NCBI RefSeq assembly: GCF_030270585.1 | Contig: NZ_BSYI01000039.1 | Coordinates: 1-53,783, forward strand | Source of the DNA: Paralimibaculum aggregatum | GTDB taxonomy: Bacteria > Pseudomonadota > Alphaproteobacteria > Rhodobacterales > Rhodobacteraceae | Length of the DNA: 53,783 nucleotides | Reading direction: 5' to 3' | Shown: piece after piece, positions 44,068 through 53,490 of the stretch | How positions within the stretch are numbered: position 1 is the stretch's first letter | Layout: each line of letters starts with the position of its first letter | Made by a program: the position numbers and the translations under genes | Notes under the pieces: generated by a model | Databases searched by the model: none | What the model was told of the DNA's origin: nothing | Seen by the model: the letters and a program-made list of their open reading frames with translations, nothing else

Positions 44068-46191
44068 TCAGACGAAGTCCCAGTAGCCTTCCTCGACCTC
44101 GAAGAGCCGCTCCACCGCGGGCAGGTCGGCGATGTTCTCGGCGCTCTGCGCGAAGGAGAGCAGCAGGTCGTCGCGGCCGAAGCCCTCGATCTCGAGCTGG
44201 CCCTCCCAGAAGTCCTGGCCGTCCTCGTCGCCCTCGCGGCCGAGGATGTTGAGATAGAGCCGCCCGACGAATTCGCTGTCGTCGAGATTGTCCGGGTCCT
44301 CGCCGACCAGCTCGGCGAACTCGGCGGAGACGAGGAAGGTGGCGGCGAGCTCGACCTCGGTGAGATCGCCGGCCTCGCGCCGGTCGATCCAGAAGTTGAG
44401 CCCGGCGATGTCGGCGATCCGCCCGAGCCCGGCCTCGTAGATCCGGGCGACGTCGCGCGCCTCCTCGACGGAGATCCCGTCCTCGCTCGGGCCGAGCCTG
44501 AGCCGCGTGCCGCCGGCCTCCCCGGTGACGGTGATGAGATCGGCATCGGCGGTCTGGCCGAGGAAGATCGTCGCCGCCACCGCGCCGCCCTCGGAGATCT
44601 GCAGCGTGCGCCCGCCATCGGTCAGCGACACCGCCCCGCGCCCGAAGCTCTCGCCGGTGAACAGGATGCTGTCCTCGGGGGCGAAGTCGAACAGCGTGTC
44701 GAGGTTGAGCGCCTCGAAGCTGCCGCGCACCTCGTCGGCCGCGCCGGCGCCGGTGGCGATCAGGTCGCGCCCGGTGCCGGGGGCATAGCTCTCCGCCCTG
44801 CCGAAGGCGCCGATCAGCATGTCCGGCCCGCCGGCGCCCGAGGGATCGCCGAAGATCATGCCGACCCCGCCGGGGTTCTCCGCCAGCCCGTCGGCAAAGC
44901 GCTGGCCGAGCCCGCGCAGCGCCACGTCGATCAGCATCTTCTCGAGCTCCGGCCCGCGGATCTCGCCCGAGCCCTCCGGCGCGAAATCGGCGACCTCGGC
45001 CTGCACGCGCACCATCAAATCGGCGAAGAGCTGGTAGAACGGGTCGGTGATCAGCAGCGTGATGATGAAATCCTCGACCGTCAGCAGCCCGCCCGGCGCC
45101 ACCAGGTCGGCATTGTCGAGCCGGGCCAGCAGCCCCGGCAGCGCGGTGGAGAGGGTCTCGAGGCTCGGCCGGCTGTCGCTCGCGCGGATCTCGCTGTCGA
45201 GGGTCAGCGTGACCAGCTCCGGGGTGTGCATGGTGAAGGGGTCGGCCAGCACCGCGCCGAGGTCGATCTCGCGGTCGAGCCGGTCGCCCGCCGGCAGGTC
45301 GAGCGGGCTCGCGGTGAGATAGAGCCCCTCCACGAAGCTGCCCTCGAGCCGGTAGGTGTCGGCGCTGTCGGCCAGCAGCTCCGCCGGCGCGGTCGCGGTG
45401 TCCCAGCCGAAGGCGGCGGGGTCGATGCCGGGCCGCGCGGCGAGCATCTCCAGCGCCTTGTCGCGGGCGAAATCGAGCAGCGCATCGGTGTTGTAGGGTG
45501 CCGGATCGAACAGCGTCACCTCGATGCCGAGCGCACCGGCCACCGCGGCGGCGGTGGCGCCGCCGAGCGAATGGCCGGTGACGCTGATCGCCATCCCCGG
45601 ATTGGCCGCGGCCACGTCGAGCACCGTGTCGAGCGCGCTTTCCACCTGGTTGCGCAGCTGCTGCTCGCCGATCCGGGCCAGCGCCTGCACGCCCTCGTCG
45701 AGCCCGAGCTCGGCGAGGATGTCGAGCACGTCGTCGAGCGTGTCGGCATCGTCGCCCTCGAGGTTGAAGGTGTCGCGCAGATAGGTCGGCAGGTCGCCGT
45801 CCTCGTCGAAGAAGTCCTCCAGCGTCAGGCCGTCGTCCTGATAGTAGCCGAAGAAGGTCAGGATGTCGTCGTCGAGATTGGCCTCGCCGATGTCGCGGAT
45901 ATCGCCCTGCCCGACGGCCTGGAAGAAGCCGTCGAACTCGGTGCCGCGGAAGGCGATCACCACCTGCCCGCGCGCGGCGTTGACATAGACATTGGCGTCC
46001 ATGCCGCTGGCATAGCTGGCATCGGCGTTGCGCGCGTTGCTGGCCTGGCCGGTCGGCTGGTGCACCCAGCCGGGGAAGAAGCTCTCGACCGCCGGGTCGG
46101 CGAAGCTCGGCGCGCCGGTGTCGTTGATGCGGCTGCGGGAATCGTAGGCGTCGAGCGCCATCCAGCTGAGTTCGCGCAGGGTCGGTTCCAT
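44068..46191 (-). CDS. lipase-like alpha/beta hydrolase with C-terminal DUF4214 domain
   Basis: A 707-aa acidic protein without a signal peptide. The N-terminal lipase (class 3 type) has VVIAFRGTEFDGFF and nucleophile Ser in ISVTGHSLGGATAAAVAG (about residue 210). The middle (about 470-580) shows a T1SS-substrate-like TGAGAADEVRGSFEALNLDT. The C-terminus carries DUF4214-type modules: RIYEAGLGRIADIAGLNFW and RLYLNILGREGDEDGQDFW. Acidity, lack of a leader and this C-terminus suggest export by a type I system, none of which is encoded here. The ATG at 46191 has GGAGG 6 nt upstream; an ATG 51 nt earlier is less likely. Confidence 0.85.
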   Translation of the reverse strand: MEPTLRELSWMALDAYDSRSRINDTGAPSFADPAVESFFPGWVHQPTGQASNARNADASYASGMDANVYVNAARGQVVIAFRGTEFDGFFQAVGQGDIRDIGEANLDDDILTFFGYYQDDGLTLEDFFDEDGDLPTYLRDTFNLEGDDADTLDDVLDILAELGLDEGVQALARIGEQQLRNQVESALDTVLDVAAANPGMAISVTGHSLGGATAAAVAGALGIEVTLFDPAPYNTDALLDFARDKALEMLAARPGIDPAAFGWDTATAPAELLADSADTYRLEGSFVEGLYLTASPLDLPAGDRLDREIDLGAVLADPFTMHTPELVTLTLDSEIRASDSRPSLETLSTALPGLLARLDNADLVAPGGLLTVEDFIITLLITDPFYQLFADLMVRVQAEVADFAPEGSGEIRGPELEKMLIDVALRGLGQRFADGLAENPGGVGMIFGDPSGAGGPDMLIGAFGRAESYAPGTGRDLIATGAGAADEVRGSFEALNLDTLFDFAPEDSILFTGESFGRGAVSLTDGGRTLQISEGGAVAATIFLGQTADADLITVTGEAGGTRLRLGPSEDGISVEEARDVARIYEAGLGRIADIAGLNFWIDRREAGDLTEVELAATFLVSAEFAELVGEDPDNLDDSEFVGRLYLNILGREGDEDGQDFWEGQLEIEGFGRDDLLLSFAQSAENIADLPAVERLFEVEEGYWDFV

Positions 46192-46335
46192 GGCAGCCTC
46201 CGGGCATTGCTGTGGCAGCGGGTCGGGGAAGAGAAACGGCACGGGGTCGGCGTCGGCAAGGTCAACCGGGTCCGGGCGCAGGGTCTGCCGCCCGCCGGAC
46301 GTCGCCTACCCGCAGCGGCGGGCTCAGCGGCGGGC

Positions 46336-47343
46336 TCAGCGCCGGGCGATCCGCGACGGCAGATGTTCGGCGAGCAGCACCCGGGCGAAACCGAGCCCGC
46401 CCGCCAGATAATGCACCGCATGGGCCGGAACCGCCACCGCCGCGACCGCGGGCCCCGCCACGCGCAGCAGATAGGCCAGCAGCCGCGCGCTCGCGGTGAG
46501 ATAGAGCGCCGCCCCCGCCCCGGCAAGCCAGAGCGCCCGAGAATCGACCGGCGCCAGCGCCAGCCCGGCCAGCGCCAGCCCCACTCCGGCCACCCCGAGC
46601 CGGTGCGAAAGCCCGAGATTGAGCCCCGCCCGCGGCACCCGCCCGGCGAGCAGCAGCCGCGACCAGGGGATCGCGCGGAGCCGCAGATCGGTGCGCCACA
46701 TGCCCGCCCAGCTCCAGCGCTTGAGATGCGTGCCGCGGATCTCCGGGTCGAGCCGGATGCGGCCGCCGCCGGCCGCCAGCCGCGCGCCGAACTCGACATC
46801 CTCGACCCCGGTCCAGGCCGGGTCGAAGCCGCCCGCCGCCTCGAAGGCACGGCGCCGCACCGCGCCGAGCCCGGTCCAGAAGCTGGCCACCTCGCCGGCG
46901 GCAGCGTGATGCACATGGTGGTGCAGCAGGTTGCGGTAGCGGCTCACCAGCCCGGCATCGCGCGGCGCCGCGTCATAGGCGCCGAAGATCGCGCCGAGCC
47001 CGGGCTCCGCGGCGAAGGCGGCGAGCATCCGCCGCCGCACGTCCGGCGCCATCACCACATCGGCATCGACGAAGACGATGATCGCGCCGGCGCTCGCCGC
47101 GACGCCGCGGTTGCGCGCCGTGGCCGGGCCTTCGGAGACCGCACGGGAGATCACCCGGACGCCGGCGCGGCGCGCGATCGCGGCGGTGCCGTCGCGCGAG
47201 CCGTCATCCACCAGCACCGTCGCCGCCGGGTCGAACCCCGCCGCGCGCGCCGCGGCCAGCACCTCGCCGAGATGCTCCGCCGCGTCGCGTGCCGGGATCA
47301 CCAGCGCGACATCCCCGCCTTCCTCGCTCTCCGGCTGCGCCAT
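46336..47343 (-). CDS. glycosyltransferase family 2 protein with membrane C-terminus
   Basis: A 335-aa GT2 enzyme: nucleotide-sugar site VALVIPARDAAEHLGEVLAAAR, TVLVDDGSRDGTAAIARRAG, metal motif IIVFVDADVVM, acceptor region GLGAVRRRAFEAAGGFDPAW and VEDVEFGARLAAGG. Hydrophobic helices follow (about 225-310). It probably acts at the membrane in surface glycan or glycolipid synthesis. The stop codon lies in a short repeat of GGCGGGCTCAGC (46316-46340). The 144-nt gap to the lipase gene shows nothing else. Confidence 0.9.
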   Translation of the reverse strand: MAQPESEEGGDVALVIPARDAAEHLGEVLAAARAAGFDPAATVLVDDGSRDGTAAIARRAGVRVISRAVSEGPATARNRGVAASAGAIIVFVDADVVMAPDVRRRMLAAFAAEPGLGAIFGAYDAAPRDAGLVSRYRNLLHHHVHHAAAGEVASFWTGLGAVRRRAFEAAGGFDPAWTGVEDVEFGARLAAGGGRIRLDPEIRGTHLKRWSWAGMWRTDLRLRAIPWSRLLLAGRVPRAGLNLGLSHRLGVAGVGLALAGLALAPVDSRALWLAGAGAALYLTASARLLAYLLRVAGPAVAAVAVPAHAVHYLAGGLGFARVLLAEHLPSRIARR

Positions 47344-47419
47344 CGCCCTCCCCCTGCTGCCGCAAGGTTATCGCGTGCCGGGCGCCGCCGCACAAAGGCT
47401 TTCTCGCCGGCGCCGGGGC

Positions 47420-48733
47420 CTATCGGGGCCAGAGCCGCTCCCACCAGGCATCGCCGTCCGGGGTGATGCCGGCGGCGCGCATCTCGTTGCGGATCGCGTC
47501 GAGCTTCCAGCCGGTGAGACCGGCGAGCAGCGCCGCCTCGCGCTCGAACCGCCCGGCGAGCCCGGCCTGGTAGTTCCGCCCGGCCGGGCAGCTCGCCGCC
47601 GCGGTGAAGGGGTGGCGCAGCACGTAGCGGCCCTGGAAGTTCTCCCGCTCGGACGTCACCCGCAGGCGCAGGTCCTCGGGGAAGCGCGCCGCATCGTAGC
47701 GCGCATGGAGCCGCGTGACGAAGACATCCGGCGCCGCGCCCGCCCCGGCCCAGGACACGCCGAGCTCCTGCAGCTCGTGCTGGCTCAGCGGATCGGCGGC
47801 GCAGGGGTCGCACCAGGCCATGTCCCAGGCATATTCGAGCATCACCGCCGCGCCGCCCTCGCGCCGCACCGCCTCGGCGAAGATCGCCTTGTAGGTCTCG
47901 CCGAAGCGGTCCCGCACATAGACCGGGATCTCCTGCCCGGTCGGCATCCGCGACACCGCATAGTTCTCGGTCTCGACCCGGCCGGTGCGGGTCAGCGTCA
48001 GCAGGATCAGGTCCTGCAGCCCGCGGGCGTTCACCATGCCGAGGCGGATCGGCAGCATGAAATCGTCGCTCTCGAAGGCGATCTGCAGCGGCCGCAGCAC
48101 GCCGCCGCCGGCCGCCGCATGCTCGGCGAGGTTCACCCGGGCGACGAAGAACTTCATGCCCATGTCGATATAGCCGGCCAGCACCGGGCCCGCGTTCTCG
48201 GGCATCGCGTAGCCGTTCCGGTCGAGCCAGGTCACCAGCCCGTCCGACTCCGCCGCCGACAGGATCGCGATGTCGTATTCGCCGACCGTGTATTCCGCCT
48301 CGACCGTCACGCCGAGCGAGTCCTCCACCGCGGGCGGCGCGCTGTCGGACACGCTCATGCAGTTCGGGCAGCTCGAGGGCAGCGGCAGCGGGAGGCAGGG
48401 ATCGGGGTCGAAATACTCCACCAGCCGCGGCGCGGTATAGGCATCGAGATGGTCGATGATCGCCGCCTCGACGACGCGGATCTGCTCGCGCGCCAGCACC
48501 TCGGGCGCCGGCACCACCATGGCGAATTCCCGCGCCTCGCCGGCGAAATCGCTGACCATGGTGATCACCGTGCGATCCTCGTCGCGCACCATCACCACCT
48601 TGGAGGCGTCGTTGAAGAGCCGGGCGTCGCCGCGCGCCGCGTAGAAGCCGCAGAACGCCCCGGCGGCGGGGGCGATCAGCAGCGCCGCGAGCGCCAGGGC
48701 GATCGCGAGCAGGTTGAGCAAGGGGCGGGCCAT
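47420..48733 (-). CDS. exported DUF2330 domain protein
   Basis: A 437-aa protein of the DUF2330 family. The signal is LLNLLAIALALAALLIAPAAG, followed by AFCGFYAARGDARLFNDASKVVM, the family hallmark. Further marks are FAMVVPAPEVLAREQIRV, CPNCMSV and WCDPCAADPLS, so several disulfides or a metal site are likely. The family is widespread in exported form and has no known activity. GGAGG lies about 9 nt before the ATG. It is 76 nt upstream of the GT2 gene on the same strand. Confidence 0.88.
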   Translation of the reverse strand: MARPLLNLLAIALALAALLIAPAAGAFCGFYAARGDARLFNDASKVVMVRDEDRTVITMVSDFAGEAREFAMVVPAPEVLAREQIRVVEAAIIDHLDAYTAPRLVEYFDPDPCLPLPLPSSCPNCMSVSDSAPPAVEDSLGVTVEAEYTVGEYDIAILSAAESDGLVTWLDRNGYAMPENAGPVLAGYIDMGMKFFVARVNLAEHAAAGGGVLRPLQIAFESDDFMLPIRLGMVNARGLQDLILLTLTRTGRVETENYAVSRMPTGQEIPVYVRDRFGETYKAIFAEAVRREGGAAVMLEYAWDMAWCDPCAADPLSQHELQELGVSWAGAGAAPDVFVTRLHARYDAARFPEDLRLRVTSERENFQGRYVLRHPFTAAASCPAGRNYQAGLAGRFEREAALLAGLTGWKLDAIRNEMRAAGITPDGDAWWERLWPR

Positions 48734-48825
48734 GGGGCATGTCCTCCGGCAGACTGGGCGCAGGATAGCACGGACAGCGCCCCGGCGCAGCGCCCTGCCC
48801 GCCCGGACCGCCGCGTCTCAGCGCG

Positions 48826-49983
48826 TCACAGGCAGTCCTCGAACAGCCCGCGGGCGCGCTCCACGGTCAGCTCCACCGGGTTGCCGCCGGCGGTCGGGTC
48901 GACCACCGCCATCTCGGCCATCTCGCCGATCCGCTCGGCGCCGACCCCGAGGCCGGCCAGCGTGTCCGGGATGCCGAGCTCGGCGCGCAGGCCCATCACC
49001 CAGTCGTAGAACCCGTCGAAGCCGCCGGGGATGCCGAGATAGGCCGCCGCCGCCGCGATCCGGTCCTCGATCGCCGGGCGGTTGAAGCGCAGCACCGCCG
49101 GCATCACCACCGCATTGGTGGTGCCGTGATGGGTGTTGTAGACCGCGCCGACCGGATGCGACAGCGCGTGGATCGCGCCGAGCCCCTTCTGGAACGCCAC
49201 CGCCCCCATCATCGCCGCGCTCATCATGTGCGCCCGCGCCTCGAGATCGGTGCCGTCGGCATAGGCCCGCGGCAGGTTCTCCCGGACCAGCCGCATGCCC
49301 TCGAGCGCGATGCCCTGGCTCATCGGGTGGTAGAACGGCGAGCTGTAGGCCTCGAGGCAGTGCGCCAGCGCGTCCATGCCGGTGCCGGCGGTGATCGCCT
49401 GCGGCATGCCGACGGTCAGCTCCGGGTCGGCGATCACCTGTTTCGGCAGCACCTCGGGGTGGAAGATCACCTTCTTGGTATGCGTCGCGGAATTGGTCAG
49501 CACCCCGGCGCGGCCGACCTCGGAGCCGGTGCCCGCGGTGGTCGGCACCGCGATGTTGGGATGGATCCGGCCGGCATCGGCGCGGGTCCACCAGTCGCCC
49601 ACATCCTCGAGATCCCAGACCGGGATCGCCTGGTCGGCCATCAGCGCCACCAGCTTGCCGAGATCGAGCCCGGAGCCGCCGCCGAAGGCCACCACGCCGT
49701 CATGCCCGCCGGCCTGGAAGGCGGCGATGCCGGCGGCGAGGTTCACCTCGCTCGGGTTCGGATCGACCTCCGCGAAGAGCCCGCGGCCGAGGCCCGCCGC
49801 CTCCAGCCGGTCGAGCGCGGCGGCGGTGATCGGCAGCGCCGCGAGGCCGCGGTCGGTCACCAGCAGCGGGCGCTTGATCCCGGCGGCGGCGCAGGCATCG
49901 GGCAGCTCGGCGATGCGCCCGGCGCCGAAGCGCACATGGGTCGGATAGGACCAGGTGGCGGTGGGACAGGTTGCTCGGCTCAT
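48826..49983 (-). CDS. iron-containing alcohol dehydrogenase
   Basis: A 385-aa group III alcohol dehydrogenase. NAD-binding VVAFGGGSGLDLGKLVAL, PTTAGTGSEVGRAGVLT, and iron ligands in TAGTGMDALAHCLEAYSS (Asp, His) and HALSHPVGAVYNTHHGTTNA (two His). The ATG at 49983 has GGGAGGG upstream; the open frame beyond it is rejected. It likely oxidises a short alcohol, diol or hydroxyacid. The TRAP importer lies upstream on the same strand beyond a repeat-bearing gap and may supply the substrate (inference). Confidence 0.93.
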   Translation of the reverse strand: MSRATCPTATWSYPTHVRFGAGRIAELPDACAAAGIKRPLLVTDRGLAALPITAAALDRLEAAGLGRGLFAEVDPNPSEVNLAAGIAAFQAGGHDGVVAFGGGSGLDLGKLVALMADQAIPVWDLEDVGDWWTRADAGRIHPNIAVPTTAGTGSEVGRAGVLTNSATHTKKVIFHPEVLPKQVIADPELTVGMPQAITAGTGMDALAHCLEAYSSPFYHPMSQGIALEGMRLVRENLPRAYADGTDLEARAHMMSAAMMGAVAFQKGLGAIHALSHPVGAVYNTHHGTTNAVVMPAVLRFNRPAIEDRIAAAAAYLGIPGGFDGFYDWVMGLRAELGIPDTLAGLGVGAERIGEMAEMAVVDPTAGGNPVELTVERARGLFEDCL

Positions 49984-50137
49984 GGGGCCCTCCCTCGCGG
50001 CTCTCGTGACGGGTCTCGCCCGACCACTCCGCATAACGCCCCCCCGCGCCGCTGCCTAGGGCGGAAACGCGGCCGGCCCGGGCCCGGAAACCGGGCATGT
50101 GGTCTCGGCATGGTTCGGGCGTGTCGTCGGCGGGTCG

Positions 50138-50201
50138 GGGTGTCGGCAGGACGGGGTGTCGGCAGGACGGGGTTTCGGCAGGTCGGGGTTTCGGCAGGTC
50201 G
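50138..50201. repeat. 16-bp tandem repeat, four full copies
   Basis: Four contiguous 16-nt units, consensus GGGTKTCGGCAGGWCG, with degenerate units on both sides (about 50101-50137 and 50202-50217). They occupy the 315-nt gap (49984-50298) between the dctP stop and the iron alcohol dehydrogenase gene. The rest of the gap shows no gene or clear terminator. Confidence 0.85.
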
Positions 50202-50298
50202 GGGTGCCGGCGCCGGCCGGGCCGGCGCCGAGGCGGATGGCGGGCGGCGCGCGGCGGGCGGGGAGCCCCCGGCACGGAGGCCCCCCGCCGCGCCGGGC

Positions 50299-51336
50299 TC
50301 AGCCGTAGCGGTAGGGCCGGCCGGCGTCGCGCATCACCGCGTTGTAGTCCTTGATGATCTCGATCACCCTGGTCTCGACCTCGCCCTGCCCGGCGATCTC
50401 GTCCCAGAAGCCCTTGGCGGCCTCCTCGACCTGGGCCCATTCGGCATCCGGGATCGCGGTCAGCTTCATCTTGTCGCCGCGCACGCGCAGCTCGGCCTCG
50501 CCGCCCCAGTACCACCACTGGCGGTAGTAGTGGCTGGCGTCGAAGCAGACCCGGACCAGCTCCTTGAGATTGTCCGGCAGCTCGTCCCAGCGCGCCTGGT
50601 TGGCGAAGAAATGCCCGATCCAGGCACCGGAGATGTTGTTGGTGAGGAAATAGTCGGTCACGTCGGCCCAGCCGACGGTGTAGTCCTCGGTGATGCCCGA
50701 CCAGGCGATGCCGTCGAGCTCGCCGGTCTGCACCGCGACCTCGATGTCCTCCCAGGGCAGCGTCACCGGCACGACGCCGAAGCGGCTGAGGAAGCGCCCG
50801 GCGGTCGGGAAGGTGAAGACCCGCTTGCCCTGCAGGTCGGCGAGGCTGTTGATCGGGTCCTTGGTGGCGAAGTGGCACGGGTCCCAGGAGCCGGCCGAGA
50901 TCCACTGCACGCCGACCTCCTTGTACTGCTCCTCCCAGATCTTGCCGAGGCCGTACTGGTTGAACAGCACCGGCACGTCGAGCGAGTAGCGCAGCGCGAA
51001 GGGGAAATAGCCGCCGAAGACGCGCACCGCGGTCGGCGAGGCCATGCTGTCGTCGTCCGACTGCACGGCGTCGATGGTGCCGTTCTGCATGGCGCGGAAG
51101 AGCTCGCCCGTGGGCACCAGCTGGTCGGCATAGTAGAGCTCGATCTCCATCTGCCCGGCGGCGATCCGGTTGAAGCTGTCGACCGCGGGCTTGATCACGT
51201 GCTCGGCCAGCGCCGGGCCGGCATAGGTCTGCAGCCGCCACTTGATCGGGGCCTGCGCGCGGGAAACGGCGGGGGCGGCGAGCGCCGCGGCACCGGTGGC
51301 CGCGGCCCCGGTCAGGATATGGCGTCGGGTGGTCAT
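50299..51336 (-). CDS. dctP: TRAP transporter solute-binding protein (DctP family)
   Basis: A 345-aa periplasmic receptor. Tat-type leader TTRRHILTGAAATGAAALAA, cut after VSRAQ. Family landmarks: ADQLVPTGELFRAMQNGTID, LQGKRVFTFPTAGRFLSRFG, GELDGIAWSGITEDYTVGW and a Trp-rich QWWYWGGEAEL. It captures a carboxylate or hydroxyacid for DctQM. AGAGGAGAG precedes the ATG. The exact ligand cannot be told. Confidence 0.92.
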   Translation of the reverse strand: MTTRRHILTGAAATGAAALAAPAVSRAQAPIKWRLQTYAGPALAEHVIKPAVDSFNRIAAGQMEIELYYADQLVPTGELFRAMQNGTIDAVQSDDDSMASPTAVRVFGGYFPFALRYSLDVPVLFNQYGLGKIWEEQYKEVGVQWISAGSWDPCHFATKDPINSLADLQGKRVFTFPTAGRFLSRFGVVPVTLPWEDIEVAVQTGELDGIAWSGITEDYTVGWADVTDYFLTNNISGAWIGHFFANQARWDELPDNLKELVRVCFDASHYYRQWWYWGGEAELRVRGDKMKLTAIPDAEWAQVEEAAKGFWDEIAGQGEVETRVIEIIKDYNAVMRDAGRPYRYG

Positions 51337-51404
51337 GTGTCTCTCCTCTGTCGGGTTGTCGGTCTTTTGTTTGGCGTCGTTGCGTCGTTGCGCGCGGGCC
51401 GGGC

Positions 51405-52727
51405 TCACTTGCCGTAGACATACTCCGGCAGCCAGAGCGCGATCTGCGGAAAGACCGTCACCAGCACCAGCGCGAGGATCATGACAAAGACGAAGGGGAT
51501 AATCGAGCGGTAGATGTCGCCCAGCGAGATCTCCGGCGGCGCCATCGCCCGCATCAGGAACAGGTTGTAGCCGAAGGGCGGCGTCATGTAGGCGATCTGG
51601 CAGGTGATGGTGTAGAGCACGCCGTACCAGATCAGGTCGAAGCCGAGCGCCCCGACCAGCGGCACGTAGAGCGGCGCCACGATCACCAGCATCGCGGTGT
51701 CGTCGAGGAAGGTGCCCATCAGCAGGTAGCTGAGCTGCATCAGGATCAGGATCTCCCAGGGCCCGAGCCCGAGCCGGTCGACGAAGAAGCCCTCGATCGC
51801 CTTCACCGCGCCGAGCCCGTCGAACACCGAGCCGAAGCAGAGCGCGGCGAGGATGATCCACATGAACATGCAGGAGATGCCGAGGGTCTGGCGCACGCTG
51901 GTCTCGAACACCTCGCGGGTCAGCCGGCGCTTCAGCACCGCCGCCAGCAGCGCGGTCAGCGCGCCGATCGCCGAGCTCTCCACCAGCGAGGTCCAGCCGT
52001 TGACGAAGGGCACCATCATCGCCGCGAAGATCCCGAGCGGCAGCGCCCCGGCCCAGAGCAGCGAGAGCTTCTCCGAGAGCGGCACCCGGCGCTCCTCCTC
52101 CGGCAGCACCGGGCCGAGCTCGGGCTGCAGGCGGCAGCGGACGAGGATGTAGAGGATGAAGAGCCCGGCCATCATCAGCCCCGGGAACACCCCGGCGAGC
52201 CAGAGCTGGCCGACCGGCTGGCGCGCGATCATCGCATAGAGCACCAGCACCACCGAGGGCGGCACCAGGATGCCGAGCGAGCTGCCCGCCTGGATCACCC
52301 CGGTGACCATCCGCTTGTCGTAGTTGCGCCTGAGCAGCTCCGGCAGCGCGATGGTCGCCCCGATCGCCATGCCGGCGACCGAGAGCCCGTTCATCGCCGA
52401 GATCAGCACCATCAGCCCGATCGTGCCGATCGCCAGCCCGCCCGGCACCGGCCCCATCCAGACATGGAACATCCGGTAGAGATCGTCCGCCAGCCGGCTC
52501 TCGGAGAGCACGTAGCCCATGAAGATGAACATCGGCAGGGTGAGCAGCGGATACCACTTCATCACCTTCATCGCCGCGGCGAAGCCGAACTCCGCCCCGC
52601 CCTGCCCGTAGAGCAGGATCGCCGAGACCACGGCGACGAAGCCGATCGCCGCGAAGACCCGCTGCCCGGTCATCAGCATCAGCATCATCGAGCCGAACAT
52701 CAGCAGCGCAATGGCCTCGTAGGACAT
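51405..52727 (-). CDS. dctM: TRAP transporter large permease subunit (DctM)
   Basis: A 440-aa protein with about 12 membrane helices. Seen: GQRVFAAIGFVAVVSAILLY, SESRLADDLYRMFHVWMGPVPGG, QAGSSLGILVPPSVVLVLYA, GTFLDDTAMLVIVAPLYVPL and AYMTPPFGYNLFLMRAM, all family marks. It uses a sodium or proton gradient to import the DctP-bound solute. The ATG shares one base with the dctQ stop (TGATG). Confidence 0.94.
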   Translation of the reverse strand: MSYEAIALLMFGSMMLMLMTGQRVFAAIGFVAVVSAILLYGQGGAEFGFAAAMKVMKWYPLLTLPMFIFMGYVLSESRLADDLYRMFHVWMGPVPGGLAIGTIGLMVLISAMNGLSVAGMAIGATIALPELLRRNYDKRMVTGVIQAGSSLGILVPPSVVLVLYAMIARQPVGQLWLAGVFPGLMMAGLFILYILVRCRLQPELGPVLPEEERRVPLSEKLSLLWAGALPLGIFAAMMVPFVNGWTSLVESSAIGALTALLAAVLKRRLTREVFETSVRQTLGISCMFMWIILAALCFGSVFDGLGAVKAIEGFFVDRLGLGPWEILILMQLSYLLMGTFLDDTAMLVIVAPLYVPLVGALGFDLIWYGVLYTITCQIAYMTPPFGYNLFLMRAMAPPEISLGDIYRSIIPFVFVMILALVLVTVFPQIALWLPEYVYGK

Positions 52728-53323
52728 CAGATCTCCTCGCCGCGGATGGTCGCGATGTCGCGGATCAGGATGGCGATGCCCTGCAGCAGCATCAGCAGCA
52801 CCGCGGCGCACATCAGCAGCTTGATCGGCCACATCATCGGGCGCCAGGCGGTGGGGCTGCGTTCGAGGAAGCCGAGCTTCTCCTCCGCCGCGGCCGAGCC
52901 CTCGCTGGCGAAGGTGGCGGCGACATCCCAGAGAAAGCCGAAGGGCTCGCCCTTGAAATGGCCGAGCGAATAGGCCAGCGAGCTCAGCCCGCCATAGAGC
53001 AGCACGCCGAGATAGAACAGCATGGCGAGCACGGTGAAGCCGTCGACCCAGGCCTTGGTGCGCGGCGACCAGCCGCTGTAGAACAGGTCCATCCGCACGT
53101 TCGAGCCGAGCTGCAGCGCATAGGGCCCGCCCAGCAGGTAATAGGCCACCATGGTGAACTGCGCCATCTCCAGCGTCCACAGCGTCGGCATGAAGAAGGT
53201 CTTGGAGATCGACGACCAGAGCAGGATGCCCATCATCGCGAAGATCAGATACATCGCGACACGGCCGATCCGGCGGGTGACCGCCTCGACGATGCGCACA
53301 TATCCGCGAAGCACGGCGGGCAT
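52727..53323 (-). CDS. dctQ: TRAP transporter small permease subunit (DctQ)
   Basis: A 198-aa four-helix membrane protein: helices around LIFAMMGILLWSSISKTFFM, FTMVAYYLLGGPYALQLGSN, LAMLFYLGVLLYGGLSSLAY and LLMCAAVLLMLLQGIAILIR. The NVRMDLFYSGWSP loop is typical. The loop between helices 3 and 4 (about 120-165) is longer than usual. First gene of the dctQMP operon; its promoter must lie in 53324-53490, where no clear box was found. Confidence 0.92.
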   Translation of the reverse strand: MPAVLRGYVRIVEAVTRRIGRVAMYLIFAMMGILLWSSISKTFFMPTLWTLEMAQFTMVAYYLLGGPYALQLGSNVRMDLFYSGWSPRTKAWVDGFTVLAMLFYLGVLLYGGLSSLAYSLGHFKGEPFGFLWDVAATFASEGSAAAEEKLGFLERSPTAWRPMMWPIKLLMCAAVLLMLLQGIAILIRDIATIRGEEI

Positions 53324-53490
53324 TCCGCGTCACCCCCTCTGACAGATCCCTCTGCGCACCGGTTCCGGAACGCCGGCGCATGCGTGCCACGCCGCCACCC
53401 GATCCCGCAACAGGGGCACCGCCCCGGTCAAGGCTTTTTTGCGCTGCAGGGTGACGGGAAGCCCGCCCGCCGCGCCCGCCGCCCCCCGGC

